Assembly: GCA_937894825.1 (NCBI GenBank)
Contig: CALCQT010000500.1
Location: forward strand, 1 to 17,035
Reading direction: 5' to 3'
Origin: an uncultured Anaerolineaceae bacterium
Lineage (GTDB): Bacteria; Chloroflexota; Anaerolineae; Anaerolineales; Anaerolineaceae
DNA length: 17,035 nucleotides
Shown here: piece after piece, positions 1 through 8,768 of the stretch
Layout of the letters: each line of letters opens with the position of its first letter
How positions within the stretch are numbered: position 1 is the first letter of the stretch
The notes under the pieces: model-generated
Told to the model about the DNA's origin: nothing
Databases searched by the model: none
What the model saw: the letters and a program-made list of their open reading frames with translations, nothing else
Made by a program: the position numbers and the translations under genes

Positions 1-1
1 T

Positions 2-604
2 GGAGACATGCAGCGCCTTTTCCGCCCCGGACAGCGCGGAACCTATCACATGGAGTATGGATTTTCCTGCATGGGGTATGAGATTTGCGCCGCCGTCGGT
101 GTAAAAATGGCCGTACCTGACGCAGAAGTTTACACCTTTTTGGGCGACGGCAGCTTTTTAATGCTGCACAGCGAACTCTACACCGCAATCCAGGAAGGTT
201 TGAAAATCAACCTGATGGTGTTCGACAATTCCGGTTGGGGCTGCATCGAAAGCCTGCAAAACAGTCAGGGAACGCAAACCTTCGGCACCGTTTTCAAAGC
301 CAGAAACCCCGAAACCGGTTTGTTAAACGGGAAAGAGATTCCGATCGATTTCGCCAAAATCGCGGAAGGGTACGGAGCAAAAGGTTATACGATCCGCACT
401 TCAGATGAACTGAAAGCTGCGCTGGCCGATGCGGTAAAGCAAAAAGTTAGCTGTGTGTTTGATATCAAAGTAATTCCCGGCAGCATGACGCCCGGATATG
501 AAAGCTGGTGGCGCGTCGGCGTGGCTGAAGTGGCCAAGGACGAAGCCGTCCGAAAAGCCCATGCTGATATGCAGAAACATATTGCCGAAGCCCGGGACTA
601 TTAG
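2..604 (+). CDS. iolD: IolD, 3D-(3,5/4)-trihydroxycyclohexane-1,2-dione hydrolase (C-terminal part; 5' end outside window)
   Basis: This is the C-terminal third of a thiamine-diphosphate enzyme that opens the ring of the diketone made by IolE, giving 5-deoxy-glucuronate in the cytoplasm. The frame is open from the first bases (GD before the first Met at 8), so the Met at 8 is internal and the gene is cut by the window edge. Visible marks are HMEYGFSCMGYE, typical of IolD, and the ThDP/Mg motif beginning GDGSFLMLHSEL and ending about 28 residues later in FDN. The C-terminus (PGSMTPGYESWWRVGVAEV) also fits IolD. The stop is TAG at 602-604, and iolE begins 30 bases later behind its own ribosome binding site, so the two are probably co-transcribed. 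Other ThDP enzymes such as acetolactate synthase fit less well. Confidence 0.92.
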   Translation, partial: GDMQRLFRPGQRGTYHMEYGFSCMGYEICAAVGVKMAVPDAEVYTFLGDGSFLMLHSELYTAIQEGLKINLMVFDNSGWGCIESLQNSQGTQTFGTVFKARNPETGLLNGKEIPIDFAKIAEGYGAKGYTIRTSDELKAALADAVKQKVSCVFDIKVIPGSMTPGYESWWRVGVAEVAKDEAVRKAHADMQKHIAEARDY

Positions 605-634
605 AAACCGGCACTTAGAAAAAGGAGAAAACGA

Positions 635-1531
635 ATGCTGAATCCGAAAACTGTGAAACTCGCCATCGCGCCGATTGGCTGGACGAATGACGATATGCCC
701 GACCTGGGAGCAGAAAACACTTTTGAGCAATGTGTCAGTGAAATGGCGCTGGCGGGATTTACCGGCTGTGAAATCGGGAATAAATTTCCGCAGGACCCGG
801 CCAAATTGAAACATAAGTTGGATGTGCGCGGACTGCAGGTCTGCAACGCCTGGTTCTCGACCTTGCTGACTTCCCAGCCGTATCAGGATACGATTGACGC
901 GTATATACACCATCGCGACAAACTGCATTTTCTGGGAGCTAAAGTGATCGGAGCCTCCGAACAGGGAAACTCGATTCAGGGGAAAGTTGACGTACCCATT
1001 CTGGAAAACAAACCGGTCTACTCGGAAGCAGAATGGGAGACGCTCGCCAAAGGATTCAACGAGATGGGAAAACTGGCCCGCGAAATGGGTATGTTTTTCA
1101 CCATCCATCATCACATGGGGACCGGTGTTCAGACCAGTGAAGAAATTGATCGCATCATGGAGATGACGGATCCGGAATTGGTGTTCCTGTTGTTTGATTC
1201 GGGACACCTCAGTTTTGCCGGGATCGATCCGGTGCCGGTGCTGCAGAAATATGTTCACCGTACCCGGCATGTGCACCTGAAGGATATGCGGACTGCCGTC
1301 TATGAAAAAGCAAAAGCGCAGAAGATGAGCTTTTTAGACGCCGTCCGGGCTGGTGTTTTCACCGTACCTGGGGATGGAGATGTTGATTTCAAGCCGATTT
1401 TTGACATTCTGGAGGAAGCAAATTACGAAGGTTGGGTTGTCGTCGAAGCGGAACAGGATCCTGCCAAAGCGAATCCGTTTGAGTATGCGGTCAAAGCACG
1501 GAAATACCTTCGGGAAGTATCTGGGCTGTAA
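635..1531 (+). CDS. iolE: IolE, inosose (2-keto-myo-inositol) dehydratase
   Basis: A 298-aa TIM-barrel protein of the sugar-phosphate isomerase/epimerase fold. IolE removes water from 2-keto-myo-inositol to give the diketone used by IolD. The N-terminus ([17 protein letters not shown]) is a hallmark of IolE. Further barrel motifs are [44 protein letters not shown] and VVVEAEQDP; these carry the Glu, Asp and His residues expected to hold the metal ion. The length matches the family. The start at 635 follows AAAAAGGAGAAAACGA, a strong ribosome binding site. It lies directly downstream of iolD and is followed by a strong terminator hairpin, so it ends this transcription unit. A degenerate copy of its DSGHLSF region lies at 13141-13239. 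Confidence 0.95.
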   Translation: MLNPKTVKLAIAPIGWTNDDMPDLGAENTFEQCVSEMALAGFTGCEIGNKFPQDPAKLKHKLDVRGLQVCNAWFSTLLTSQPYQDTIDAYIHHRDKLHFLGAKVIGASEQGNSIQGKVDVPILENKPVYSEAEWETLAKGFNEMGKLAREMGMFFTIHHHMGTGVQTSEEIDRIMEMTDPELVFLLFDSGHLSFAGIDPVPVLQKYVHRTRHVHLKDMRTAVYEKAKAQKMSFLDAVRAGVFTVPGDGDVDFKPIFDILEEANYEGWVVVEAEQDPAKANPFEYAVKARKYLREVSGL

Positions 1532-1546
1532 TTACGAAATTCCCTA

Positions 1547-1594
1547 ATCTAACTAAGAAAGCCGCAAGGTTACCTGCGGCTTTCTTAGTTAGAT
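1547..1594. terminator. Bidirectional terminator between convergent genes
   Basis: A perfect 20-bp inverted repeat (1547-1566 and 1575-1594) with an 8-base loop. The core AAGAAAGCCGCA pairs with TGCGGCTTTCTT, so T-rich sequence lies at the 3' side when read on either strand. It sits 15 bases after the iolE stop and 17 bases beyond the end of the converging minus-strand hydrolase gene, so it can stop transcripts from both sides. Confidence 0.85.
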
Positions 1595-1611
1595 AATTTA
1601 CAATAGCTTGG

Positions 1612-2730
1612 TCAATCAATGAATATGCCCCGACGTGGCAATTCATGAATACTTTTCCAACCTTCGCTGAGGGGCTCCCGAAGGCAAGGCTCAATTTCTT
1701 CGAATGGGCGAAGTGAGAAAAGTTTGGGATCCGGCACTTTCCCTGCAGGATAGGCTTCAAAAATGTCTTCAACCATCATATTAAGATATTCGCAGATTGC
1801 TGTAATAGCCCTCTTAGCACGGCGCGGGTCTGCCCTTGAAGGGGATCCCACAACACCTTCCGGTGTACCGAAACGCTCGATAACACGATGTCCTTCAGCC
1901 TCAGACCACTTGTTGGGTCGATGGAATGAGTCCACTGAGCCATCATAAAAACCGCCGTCAAGCATCCCCATGGATTTGGGCTCGGCATCGACCACGCAGC
2001 TCATATCCACCATTCCTGGAAACATCAGCAAGGCGACTGAGGTTTCCGCTTCGTCGGCATGAATAAAAGGCGTGGTCATAAAATCGGGGCGTTCGTCACC
2101 TAAAGGATAAAAGAATTCACGCACTGCTCTATGCCATTCAACGACTGTAGCAAAGGCAGGTAGTTGATAGCGTTTAAAAAATTCTTGAATGGCAGACTCC
2201 ATCATCCAATCCATGCCATGATTATTAACCAAAATTATCTTTCTGAATCCATCATCCCATAAGCCGGCAAGCACATCAATCAGGGTATTTACAATACTGG
2301 TCTCTGATGTCATAACTGTACCTGGCATTCCAAGGTGATGATAAGGATGGCCACCGTAGTTTATGGGCGGAAATGCCAATGCAACCTCATGTCCCGCCTT
2401 AGCAGTTTTACGACGAACCGCCTCACAAATTGAAGTGCACATAAAGGTATCTAAGCCCGAATTATTATGGATACCATGGTTTTCTGTACAGCCGATTGGA
2501 ACAAGAACAATATCATTCTTCCTGCGTTTTTCGATTACCATTTTTCGCGGAGAATTTTGGATATAGCAACCAGGCTTGCCAAGTTCACTTTCACTGGGAA
2601 CGCCATAATCGTCCAAGATTGCCTGAATCTCCGCCTCTGAAGCATCCCAAAGTCTCTTTTTTAGTCTGCCAACCTTGCTGTCTTCAAAGAAAATATTGGT
2701 ATATTCCGTGCTCAGATACCTTTCCTTCAT
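1612..2730 (-). CDS. iolN: Creatininase-family hydrolase, probable 3-dehydro-scyllo-inosose hydrolase (IolN type)
   Basis: A 372-aa metal-dependent amidohydrolase-like protein of the creatininase family. In the Thermotoga maritima inositol pathway a member of this family (IolN) hydrolyses diketo-inositol to 5-keto-L-gluconate; the IolO-type gene at 11326 makes that role likely here. Expected metal ligands are present: E83, H85 and D94 (in CTENHGIHNNSGLD), H171 (VNNHGMD), and the HAGxxETS-type motif HADEAETS at 224-231. GGHPYHHLGMPGT lies near residue 130. The roughly 60-residue N-terminal extension before the family core sets it apart from the shorter paralogue at 10338. The start follows GTGAGGAGAATTCGAA. 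It is the last gene of the minus-strand block, 138 bases after the binding-protein gene with a hairpin between. True creatininase activity is possible but fits the context poorly. Confidence 0.8.
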   Translation of the reverse strand: MKERYLSTEYTNIFFEDSKVGRLKKRLWDASEAEIQAILDDYGVPSESELGKPGCYIQNSPRKMVIEKRRKNDIVLVPIGCTENHGIHNNSGLDTFMCTSICEAVRRKTAKAGHEVALAFPPINYGGHPYHHLGMPGTVMTSETSIVNTLIDVLAGLWDDGFRKIILVNNHGMDWMMESAIQEFFKRYQLPAFATVVEWHRAVREFFYPLGDERPDFMTTPFIHADEAETSVALLMFPGMVDMSCVVDAEPKSMGMLDGGFYDGSVDSFHRPNKWSEAEGHRVIERFGTPEGVVGSPSRADPRRAKRAITAICEYLNMMVEDIFEAYPAGKVPDPKLFSLRPFEEIEPCLREPLSEGWKSIHELPRRGIFID

Positions 2731-2821
2731 TTCGAATTCTCCTCACAAATTATTTGATTCGGCGTGCATCATTGATCGTCAAAAATAAAAAATATTTCTT
2801 AAAAAATCGTCCGGATGACCT

Positions 2822-2859
2822 TTATCTATGAGGAGGTATTAGCACCTCCTCATAGATAA
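2822..2859 (-). terminator. Intercistronic hairpin after the binding-protein gene
   Basis: A perfect 16-bp inverted repeat (2822-2837 and 2844-2859) with a 6-base loop, 9 bases beyond the end of the binding-protein gene. Neither side has a real U-run. It is therefore more likely a weak terminator or an mRNA 3'-end stabiliser that lets the binding protein be made in excess over the downstream hydrolase than a full stop signal. Confidence 0.6.
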
Positions 2860-2868
2860 TTATTGTTA

Positions 2869-3816
2869 TTAATCTTTGAAAGTATCAACGTTGTCGATAT
2901 TTACGACCTTTGTTTTAACCTCATAGAACAGCTCAACTTCTTTCCCTTCCAGTACATCTACCGCTGCCTGAACAGCAGTATATCCTTGCATGTAAGGATT
3001 ACCATAGGAGGTAACAAATATTTTACCTTCACGGATAGCTTCACAAGCATCATCATTGGCATCCTGACCAGAAATTTTAATCTGGCCGGTCTTGCCTGCA
3101 GCGTCAACAGCCTCAGCAGCGCCTAATGCCATTTCATCATTACAGCAGAAAATTGCATCAACATCAGGGTGTGCCTGCAGTAAGTTTTGAACCACATTCA
3201 AAGCTTCTGCGCGATTATAGTTCGCCGATTGCTGCGCAATCACTTCAATCTCAGGATATTCAGTAAGTGCCTTTTCAACGCCTTTTACACGGTCAATGGA
3301 AGTTTGCGCGCCGGTGGAACCTTCAATAATAAAGATTTTTCCTTTTCCGCCCATTCCATCAAACAAGGCTTTTGCAGTGTCATATCCCTGGTTAATATTC
3401 TCAAGACCTACAAATGTCTCATATAAGGTGTCATCCGCAATCCGTGTGTTCAGATTAATAATCGGAATATTTGCTTCCTTTAGTCTGGCAACCACAGGGA
3501 TAATGGCTTTAGAGTCAACAGGAGTCATCACGACAGAATCCACGCCTTTGGCAATTGCCTCGTCAACCAATTGAGCCTGTTGTTCATTTCCTGAACCTTC
3601 GGCGGTTTCAACAGGTGTTTTGATCGTTACTTTATATCCGAATTCTTCACCGGCTGCTCTTGCTCCATCCGCAACGCTGATCCAGAAGGGAACTGTGTTA
3701 TTTTTAATGATCACAACGATCTCTTGCTCGCCGGCAGCTTTTTCCATTTTATTCCACGCAGGTAAAACACCGACTAACAAAACTAACAACAAAAGCATAA
3801 AAATTCTTCTCTTCAT
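2869..3816 (-). CDS. Sugar/cyclitol ABC transporter substrate-binding protein (ribose/inositol type, CUT2)
   Basis: A 315-aa periplasmic-binding-protein-like domain of the RbsB / inositol-binding group. It has a charged and hydrophobic leader (MKRRIFMLLLLVLLVGVLPA) and then two Rossmann-like lobes. Family marks are EIVVIIKNNTVPFWISVADGA at the start of the mature domain, DSVVMTPVDSKAI, AIFCCNDEMALGA and ISGQDANDDA. It would capture the sugar or cyclitol outside the membrane and deliver it to the two permeases encoded just upstream. Position 21, where a lipoprotein cysteine would be expected after LPA, is Trp (TGG, 3754-3756), one base from Cys. The start follows AAAAGGAGAAGACGTA. Inositol as substrate is inferred from the neighbours; ribose, xylose or another polyol cannot be excluded. 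Confidence 0.88.
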   Translation of the reverse strand: MKRRIFMLLLLVLLVGVLPAWNKMEKAAGEQEIVVIIKNNTVPFWISVADGARAAGEEFGYKVTIKTPVETAEGSGNEQQAQLVDEAIAKGVDSVVMTPVDSKAIIPVVARLKEANIPIINLNTRIADDTLYETFVGLENINQGYDTAKALFDGMGGKGKIFIIEGSTGAQTSIDRVKGVEKALTEYPEIEVIAQQSANYNRAEALNVVQNLLQAHPDVDAIFCCNDEMALGAAEAVDAAGKTGQIKISGQDANDDACEAIREGKIFVTSYGNPYMQGYTAVQAAVDVLEGKEVELFYEVKTKVVNIDNVDTFKD

Positions 3817-3864
3817 TACGTCTTCTCCTTTTAACTACTTTTTTTTGTAAAACGGTTTCCCGTT

Positions 3865-4857
3865 TTATTGAACAGGTTGTTTCTGATCCATAGATCTTAA
3901 AGCGATAATTTTTTTGATAACATTCTCAATTCCGAGGTTGTAAAATGTCGAGAGCAAGATAATTAACCCAACCACGGATTGTTGCCAGTTGGTGGAAATA
4001 CCTAAAATATTCATTCCGTTACGAATAAACATAATGATGAGCGCACCGATCACAGTATTAACTACTGAACCTTTACCACCACCAAATGCAATTCCTCCAA
4101 CTAATGCGGATGCAATAGAATCCATGGTCAATGTACCTCTGATACTGGGATCCGCTGCGTTTAAACGTCCAAGAAAAAGGATACCGGTCAAAGCAGCCAG
4201 AGAACCATTGATAGCGTAAACAGAGATAATCATACGATCCACCCTTATACCTGAATGTTGTGCAGCAACTGCGTTATACCCCACAGAGTACAATTCCCTT
4301 CCATAGATGGTATATCTGGTTAAGAACAACAAAAGAAGAAAAACCACAATTGTAATCAAAGCAACATTGGGTATTCCAGGAATCAGTTCTCCGTTTGTTA
4401 TCCAACGAAAAGAATTGGAGAATCCATAAATATACTTACCATTGCAAACAACATATGCAATGCCCAAAGCAACAAAGTCCACGCTGAAGGTAGCGATAAA
4501 AGGTTCAATCCGAATTTTGCTGATGAGGAGGCCGTTGCATATACCAAACCCTATGCCAACTCCAAAAGCAATCAGAACGCCAAGCAGCCAATTTCCTTCT
4601 TTGAAAAAAGGCGCACTGAGATAACAGGACAAAACCATAACAGACGCCATCGATATATCAATGCCTTTCGCAAGAATAGCCAGGCTCATGCCAAAAGCCA
4701 TGAGAATCGTATAGGGCGCTTGCTGAAGAATAACCGTCGAAAGATTATTTACCGTCCAAAAGGATTCCGGCCGAAGAAATGCCATAACCGCAATCACAGC
4801 CAAAAGAATCAAAATATGAGATATCAAACTTGCTGAGTTTTGTTTTTTAAATGACAT
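3865..4857 (-). CDS. ABC transporter permease, ribose type (RbsC family), second subunit
   Basis: A 330-aa hydrophobic membrane protein with about eight to ten predicted membrane segments. It has the CUT2 permease signature region ALVGGIAFGGGKGSVVNTVIGALII near residue 260 and SVGYNAVAAQHSGIRV in the cytoplasmic loop that contacts the ATPase. I place the start at the internal ATG at 4857 (MSFKKQNSAS) because AAGGAGG lies 9 bases before it; the upstream ATG at 4902 lacks such a site. This start overlaps the end of the preceding permease gene by 11 bases, a sign of translational coupling. It probably forms a heterodimer with that protein. Confidence 0.9.
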   Translation of the reverse strand: MSFKKQNSASLISHILILLAVIAVMAFLRPESFWTVNNLSTVILQQAPYTILMAFGMSLAILAKGIDISMASVMVLSCYLSAPFFKEGNWLLGVLIAFGVGIGFGICNGLLISKIRIEPFIATFSVDFVALGIAYVVCNGKYIYGFSNSFRWITNGELIPGIPNVALITIVVFLLLLFLTRYTIYGRELYSVGYNAVAAQHSGIRVDRMIISVYAINGSLAALTGILFLGRLNAADPSIRGTLTMDSIASALVGGIAFGGGKGSVVNTVIGALIIMFIRNGMNILGISTNWQQSVVGLIILLSTFYNLGIENVIKKIIALRSMDQKQPVQ

Positions 4858-5869
4858 CGCGATAAATCCTCCTTGATCCTTTAACTGCCTTCCTTTGGTC
4901 ATTTAATACATCAGCTACAATCAATGTCACAATGACCAAACCAATGATCGCTTTTTGCCAAGTTGAATCAATATCCATCATGCTAAGTCCGCTTGCCAAA
5001 ATACGAAGCATCAATGTTCCAAATACGGTTCCAATAATTCCGCCTTTACCTCCTGCAAACGCAGTTCCACCTAAAACAACAGCAGCCATCGCATTGAAAG
5101 AATAATCATTCCCTACGGTTGGACTTCCTGCGACATTCATACAGGCCGTTGCCATGCCGGCGATAGCTGCCAGCAAACCACTAATCATATGAACTTTTAT
5201 CCGCGTATCGACAACATTAATACCGGATATCGCCGCGACATTCTCTGAACCGCCTATCGAATAAATGTTATAGCCAAATTTGGTCTTTCTTTGTATCAAC
5301 AACATAATGGACACAAGAATTGCAGTCAGCCAAATAATGATATAAATTCCAGCAAATTTGCCATTCCCAATAAAATTGAGAAACTTGCTTGTGGTTGATA
5401 TTGTTTCACCGTTTGCCACAACAAGTGCAAGCCCTGTCATCAAGCTCATCGTCCCAAAGGTTACAACCCAATAATCAAATTTCATTTTGGCGATCAAGAA
5501 GCCGTTAATAAACCCCACCAAAAGCCCCATTAGCATTGGCATTACCAATACGATGCCCATTGGCAACCCTTTATTGTTCAGAATTGGAACCATCACTGCA
5601 GCCATGGAGACAACCGCACCAACAGATACATTGTTCTGAGACATCAGAATCACCCAAGTCAATCCCACGGCCGCAATCATGAGCGTACAACTGTTTCGGA
5701 GAATCGACAGAAGATTGTAGCTGGACAAAAACCGATCCGACATAATGCTAAAGAATACAATTAATAATGCGTCACCAATCGCAATACCAGGAATATTCAC
5801 CTTATTAATGAATCGGTTTATGCTGCATAGAATCTCCGGCACATTCTTGTTGATGCTTTTTTCAACCAT
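4847..5869 (-). CDS. ABC transporter permease, ribose type (RbsC family), first subunit
   Basis: A 340-aa polytopic membrane protein of the branched-chain amino acid / ribose permease family. Visible family marks are AAVGLTWVILMSQNNVSVGAV in the first third, YSIGGSENVAAISGINV in the coupling loop, and AVVLGGTAFAGGKGGIIGTVFG near residue 270. Its ATG follows the ATPase stop codon directly (TAAATG), with GGGGAGG 8 bases before the start, so translation is probably coupled. It resembles the downstream permease only at family level, which points to a heterodimeric channel. The substrate is inferred to be inositol or a related polyol from the gene neighbourhood. Confidence 0.9.
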   Translation of the reverse strand: MVEKSINKNVPEILCSINRFINKVNIPGIAIGDALLIVFFSIMSDRFLSSYNLLSILRNSCTLMIAAVGLTWVILMSQNNVSVGAVVSMAAVMVPILNNKGLPMGIVLVMPMLMGLLVGFINGFLIAKMKFDYWVVTFGTMSLMTGLALVVANGETISTTSKFLNFIGNGKFAGIYIIIWLTAILVSIMLLIQRKTKFGYNIYSIGGSENVAAISGINVVDTRIKVHMISGLLAAIAGMATACMNVAGSPTVGNDYSFNAMAAVVLGGTAFAGGKGGIIGTVFGTLMLRILASGLSMMDIDSTWQKAIIGLVIVTLIVADVLNDQRKAVKGSRRIYRDVI

Positions 5870-7384
5870 TTACACTACCTCCCCTTCACCAACAGCGTAA
5901 CGCATGATACGGTCTTGTGATAATTCGTCCCTGGTCAGCTCTCCGGTGATCTCCCCGTCTTTCATCACATATACGCGATCACTGATACCAATTACCTCAT
6001 TAAGTTCAGAGGTAATCAGCAAGATGCCATATCCTTGATGAACCAGAGAATCCAACAATATGTAAATTTCGCACTTCGCTCCAACATCAATTCCGCGCGT
6101 AGGTTCGTCAAAAATCAGGAATTTACATCCTGTCTCTAACCACTTCCCGATGACAACTTTCTGTTGGTTTCCGCCAGAGAGTTCGCCAACGATTTTATCG
6201 GCGTTTGGTGTTGCGACTCGGAGCTCCCGTACATATTTTTCTCCGATTTCATTTTCAGGTTTATTACGCAAAATTCCCATTTTAAAAGTTTTCTTTAGAC
6301 AGGCAGCGGTTAAATTCTCTTTAATGGGAGTTTGAAGCACCAGACCTTCTTTTTTCCGGTCCTCCGGCAATAAACACATGCTGTATTTAATAGCATTCGT
6401 CGGATCGATACGATTGATTTGCCGCCCATACAGTTTGAAGCATCCCGCATCAATCGGATCAATACCAAAAACAGCTTTGGCAAATTCTGTCCGTCCGGCA
6501 CCAATCAATCCGGATAAAGAAACGATCTCGCCTTCCCTTACCTTGATATTTACATCACGGAATCTCAAACCACACAGGTTATCTGTTTCAAAGATCACCT
6601 TGCCCGGTTCACGGTAGTTTCGTTCATACATTTTCTGGATCTTTCGACCAACCATCATCGTAATCAGTGTGTCAAGATCCGCTTCCGCAGCACTTACCGT
6701 ATCGATATACTGTCCGTCGCGCATAACCGTAATGGAATCCCCGATACGCTTGATCTCATCCATACGGTGAGAAATGTAGATAATCGCCGTACCATTTTGT
6801 TTTAACCGCTCGACAATTTCAAACAATTTGTTGATCTCGCGACTGGTCAATGAGGATGTCGGTTCATCCATAATAACAAGCCGTACCTCCTGCGAAAGCG
6901 CCTTCACAACTTCTACCATCTGCTGTTGGGCAATGCTGAGTTTTTTGACCGATGTTTGGGGATCCATATCTAAGCCAAGGCTATCCATCAGTGCCTTACT
7001 ATCTGTAACCATTTTCTTTTGGTCGACGATCCCTTTGAATCCTTCTTTCTCCGGTTCATGCCCAAGATAGATGTTTTGCGCAATTGTTCTTTCAGGCAAA
7101 AGGCTCAGCTCCTGGTGAATCATACTGATGCCAGCTGCCATGGCCTGACGCACATTCGTAAAATTGACTTCTCTCCCGTTAAACCAAACAGTCCCTTCAT
7201 CTCGCTGATATTCACCCGAGATAATTTTCATCAGTGTAGACTTGCCGGCGCCATTTTCCCCTAAAAGCACATGCACTTTGCCTCTCTCACAAGTGAGTTG
7301 AACTTTGTCCAAAGCCAGCGTGCCAGGGAAACGCTTTGTTATTCCTGTCATTTTAAGAATTACATTCGATTCATCAACCGTCAT
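5870..7384 (-). CDS. ABC transporter ATP-binding protein with two ATPase domains (RbsA/MglA type)
   Basis: A 504-aa cytoplasmic ATPase that drives sugar uptake through the two permeases. Domain 1 has Walker A GENGAGKST at 42-50, a variant signature LSIAQQQ at 149-155 and Walker B LVIMDEP at 169-175. Domain 2 has a degenerate Walker A (SGLIGAGRTE, 291-300, lacking the GKS/T lysine), a canonical signature LSGGNQQ at 402-408 and Walker B LIFDEPTRGID at 423-433. One intact and one degenerate nucleotide site is usual for CUT2 ATPases, and the length is typical. The start at 7384 follows GAGAGGGAAAGAT. It is the first of four tightly packed transporter genes. A 200-base gap separates it from the dehydrogenase upstream. 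Confidence 0.94.
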   Translation of the reverse strand: MTVDESNVILKMTGITKRFPGTLALDKVQLTCERGKVHVLLGENGAGKSTLMKIISGEYQRDEGTVWFNGREVNFTNVRQAMAAGISMIHQELSLLPERTIAQNIYLGHEPEKEGFKGIVDQKKMVTDSKALMDSLGLDMDPQTSVKKLSIAQQQMVEVVKALSQEVRLVIMDEPTSSLTSREINKLFEIVERLKQNGTAIIYISHRMDEIKRIGDSITVMRDGQYIDTVSAAEADLDTLITMMVGRKIQKMYERNYREPGKVIFETDNLCGLRFRDVNIKVREGEIVSLSGLIGAGRTEFAKAVFGIDPIDAGCFKLYGRQINRIDPTNAIKYSMCLLPEDRKKEGLVLQTPIKENLTAACLKKTFKMGILRNKPENEIGEKYVRELRVATPNADKIVGELSGGNQQKVVIGKWLETGCKFLIFDEPTRGIDVGAKCEIYILLDSLVHQGYGILLITSELNEVIGISDRVYVMKDGEITGELTRDELSQDRIMRYAVGEGEVV

Positions 7385-7450
7385 ATCTTTCCCTCTCTTT
7401 CTTCAGAATACTTGGAAGCGGATACCATTTGTTTGCCAATTACACTATAA

Positions 7451-7492
7451 AATATTCAAGATTTTTTGAACTCAATATTCAGGATTTATTGA
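7451..7492. repeat. Tandem 19-bp direct repeat upstream of the transporter genes
   Basis: Two copies, 7451-7469 and 7474-7492, match at 17 of 19 bases (AATATTCAAGATTTTTTGA and AATATTCAGGATTTATTGA) with a 23-base period, close to two helical turns. They lie 67-108 bases upstream of the ATPase start, in a gap (7385-7584) where I see no gene. Placement suggests a regulator site for an internal promoter that could drive the transporter apart from the dehydrogenases; a candidate minus-strand -10 (TATAGT) lies just downstream. No binding data can be read from sequence. Confidence 0.45.
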
Positions 7493-7584
7493 TCCTCAAA
7501 ATGGAATCGGCCTCACCTGTTAACCTTACTTTAAGCATTAGAACCTCTATGGCAGAAAAAGCGTCGATCATTGTTATTTCCGGA

Positions 7585-8616
7585 TTAAAGCTTCAAAACG
7601 ACTTTCATTGTATTCATTGGATTCTGAGCAACAGAAAATGCTTCCGAAGCATGCGACATTGGGAAAAAATGACTGATGAGCTTGCGCGCAGTTTCAGGAT
7701 TCTCACAAAGAAACGCCATTGCTTCGCTGAAATCTCCCGTTCCCCCAATGGACCCAACCAGCGTCAAAGCTTTCGTTACGATAAGTTTTTGAGCAATTTC
7801 GACTTTTGGGATCATTCCTACGGAACCCAAAACCCCTCCTGGTTTCACTAAATAAAGTGCATTCGCAAAAACCGATGCCACGCCGGTAGTCTCGATCACA
7901 ATATCATATACTCCTGCGGCATAGAGAGAAGCGTAGTCTGAGCCGGCAGGAGCCGTCAGCGCTTCGGCAGATGGAATCGTTGCTCCAACCGTCTTTGCAA
8001 TTTCAGTTCTGGAGTCGATTAGATCGAAAAGGTCGATCTGGTCACATCCATACATCTTGCGCAAAAGCATCATCGCACTCATACCGATTACACCGCCGCC
8101 CAATACCAGAATCCGCTTCTTCCGGATGTCTCCATCCAACGCTTTGCGTATTTTCCGCAGAAGATGCGCTGCCACGGCAACAGGCTCAGAAAGAAAAAGA
8201 AGGTCATGATCCATTCCTTCAGGTGCTTTATAGAGGAACCGCACATCTCTCACAATATATTCCGCAGTAGCTCCATCAATCGTGATCCCAAATTTCTGAA
8301 CATGGGCACAAAGATTGCGATCTGACTGACATAATTCACATGTTCCGCAAAAACATGAGCAGTCTCCTGTAACCAGATCGCCTGGCTCAAACTGTGTTAC
8401 TTCGGTACCGACCTTTTCCACAACGCCAGACCATTCATGACCAAGGATCATGGGATAATTATGCGGTCCATTGTATGTGCCATGATACAAATGAATGTCC
8501 GAACCGCAAATACCAACATAATTTATTCGGATCAAAGCTTCAGTGTTCGTCGGTTCAGGAGTAACAAATTCTTTTTCGACAATCCGTCCGGGTTCTTCCA
8601 AAACATATTGAAGCAT
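7585..8616 (-). CDS. Zinc-dependent medium-chain dehydrogenase (sorbitol dehydrogenase-like)
   Basis: A 343-aa NAD(P)-linked polyol/alcohol dehydrogenase. The N-terminal GroES-like domain holds catalytic zinc ligands C37, H60 and E61 (GHEWSGVV) and probably E144 (FLSEPVAVA). Structural zinc cysteines are C90, C93, C96 and C103. The Rossmann glycine motif is VLGGGVIG (171-178), followed by an acidic residue (DLFDLID) that favours NAD. Start at 8616 follows TTAGGAGAAAGAGCTT. It lies between another dehydrogenase and the transporter, so a ring-carbon oxidation in the inositol pathway is likely, either the first step or the IolM-type oxidation of inosose to diketo-inositol. Thermotoga IolM is also a zinc dehydrogenase, but as I recall it is longer (about 395 aa), so I do not assign the symbol. 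Confidence 0.88.
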   Translation of the reverse strand: MLQYVLEEPGRIVEKEFVTPEPTNTEALIRINYVGICGSDIHLYHGTYNGPHNYPMILGHEWSGVVEKVGTEVTQFEPGDLVTGDCSCFCGTCELCQSDRNLCAHVQKFGITIDGATAEYIVRDVRFLYKAPEGMDHDLLFLSEPVAVAAHLLRKIRKALDGDIRKKRILVLGGGVIGMSAMMLLRKMYGCDQIDLFDLIDSRTEIAKTVGATIPSAEALTAPAGSDYASLYAAGVYDIVIETTGVASVFANALYLVKPGGVLGSVGMIPKVEIAQKLIVTKALTLVGSIGGTGDFSEAMAFLCENPETARKLISHFFPMSHASEAFSVAQNPMNTMKVVLKL

Positions 8617-8768
8617 AAGCTCTTTCTCCTAACTATCTTCTAAATGAATACTTTTTTCAACAATGTCGCTTTAATGGCTTGAAAGCGGTCAATAATCCGA
8701 TTGTCCTTAATTTTATTAACGCTAAAGTCAAACACAATCAGGTTGGTACTTTTTTTTGTTTTTACCGT

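Noticed and set aside
401..1276. 291-aa open frame on the minus strand
   Set aside because: It lies antisense to iolD and iolE, has no recognisable motifs and no ribosome binding site, and is explained as a shadow of those genes.
7429..7851. 140-aa plus-strand open frame over the gap and the dehydrogenase end
   Set aside because: More than half lies antisense to a clear dehydrogenase gene and the rest covers the AT-rich repeat region; no motifs or ribosome binding site.
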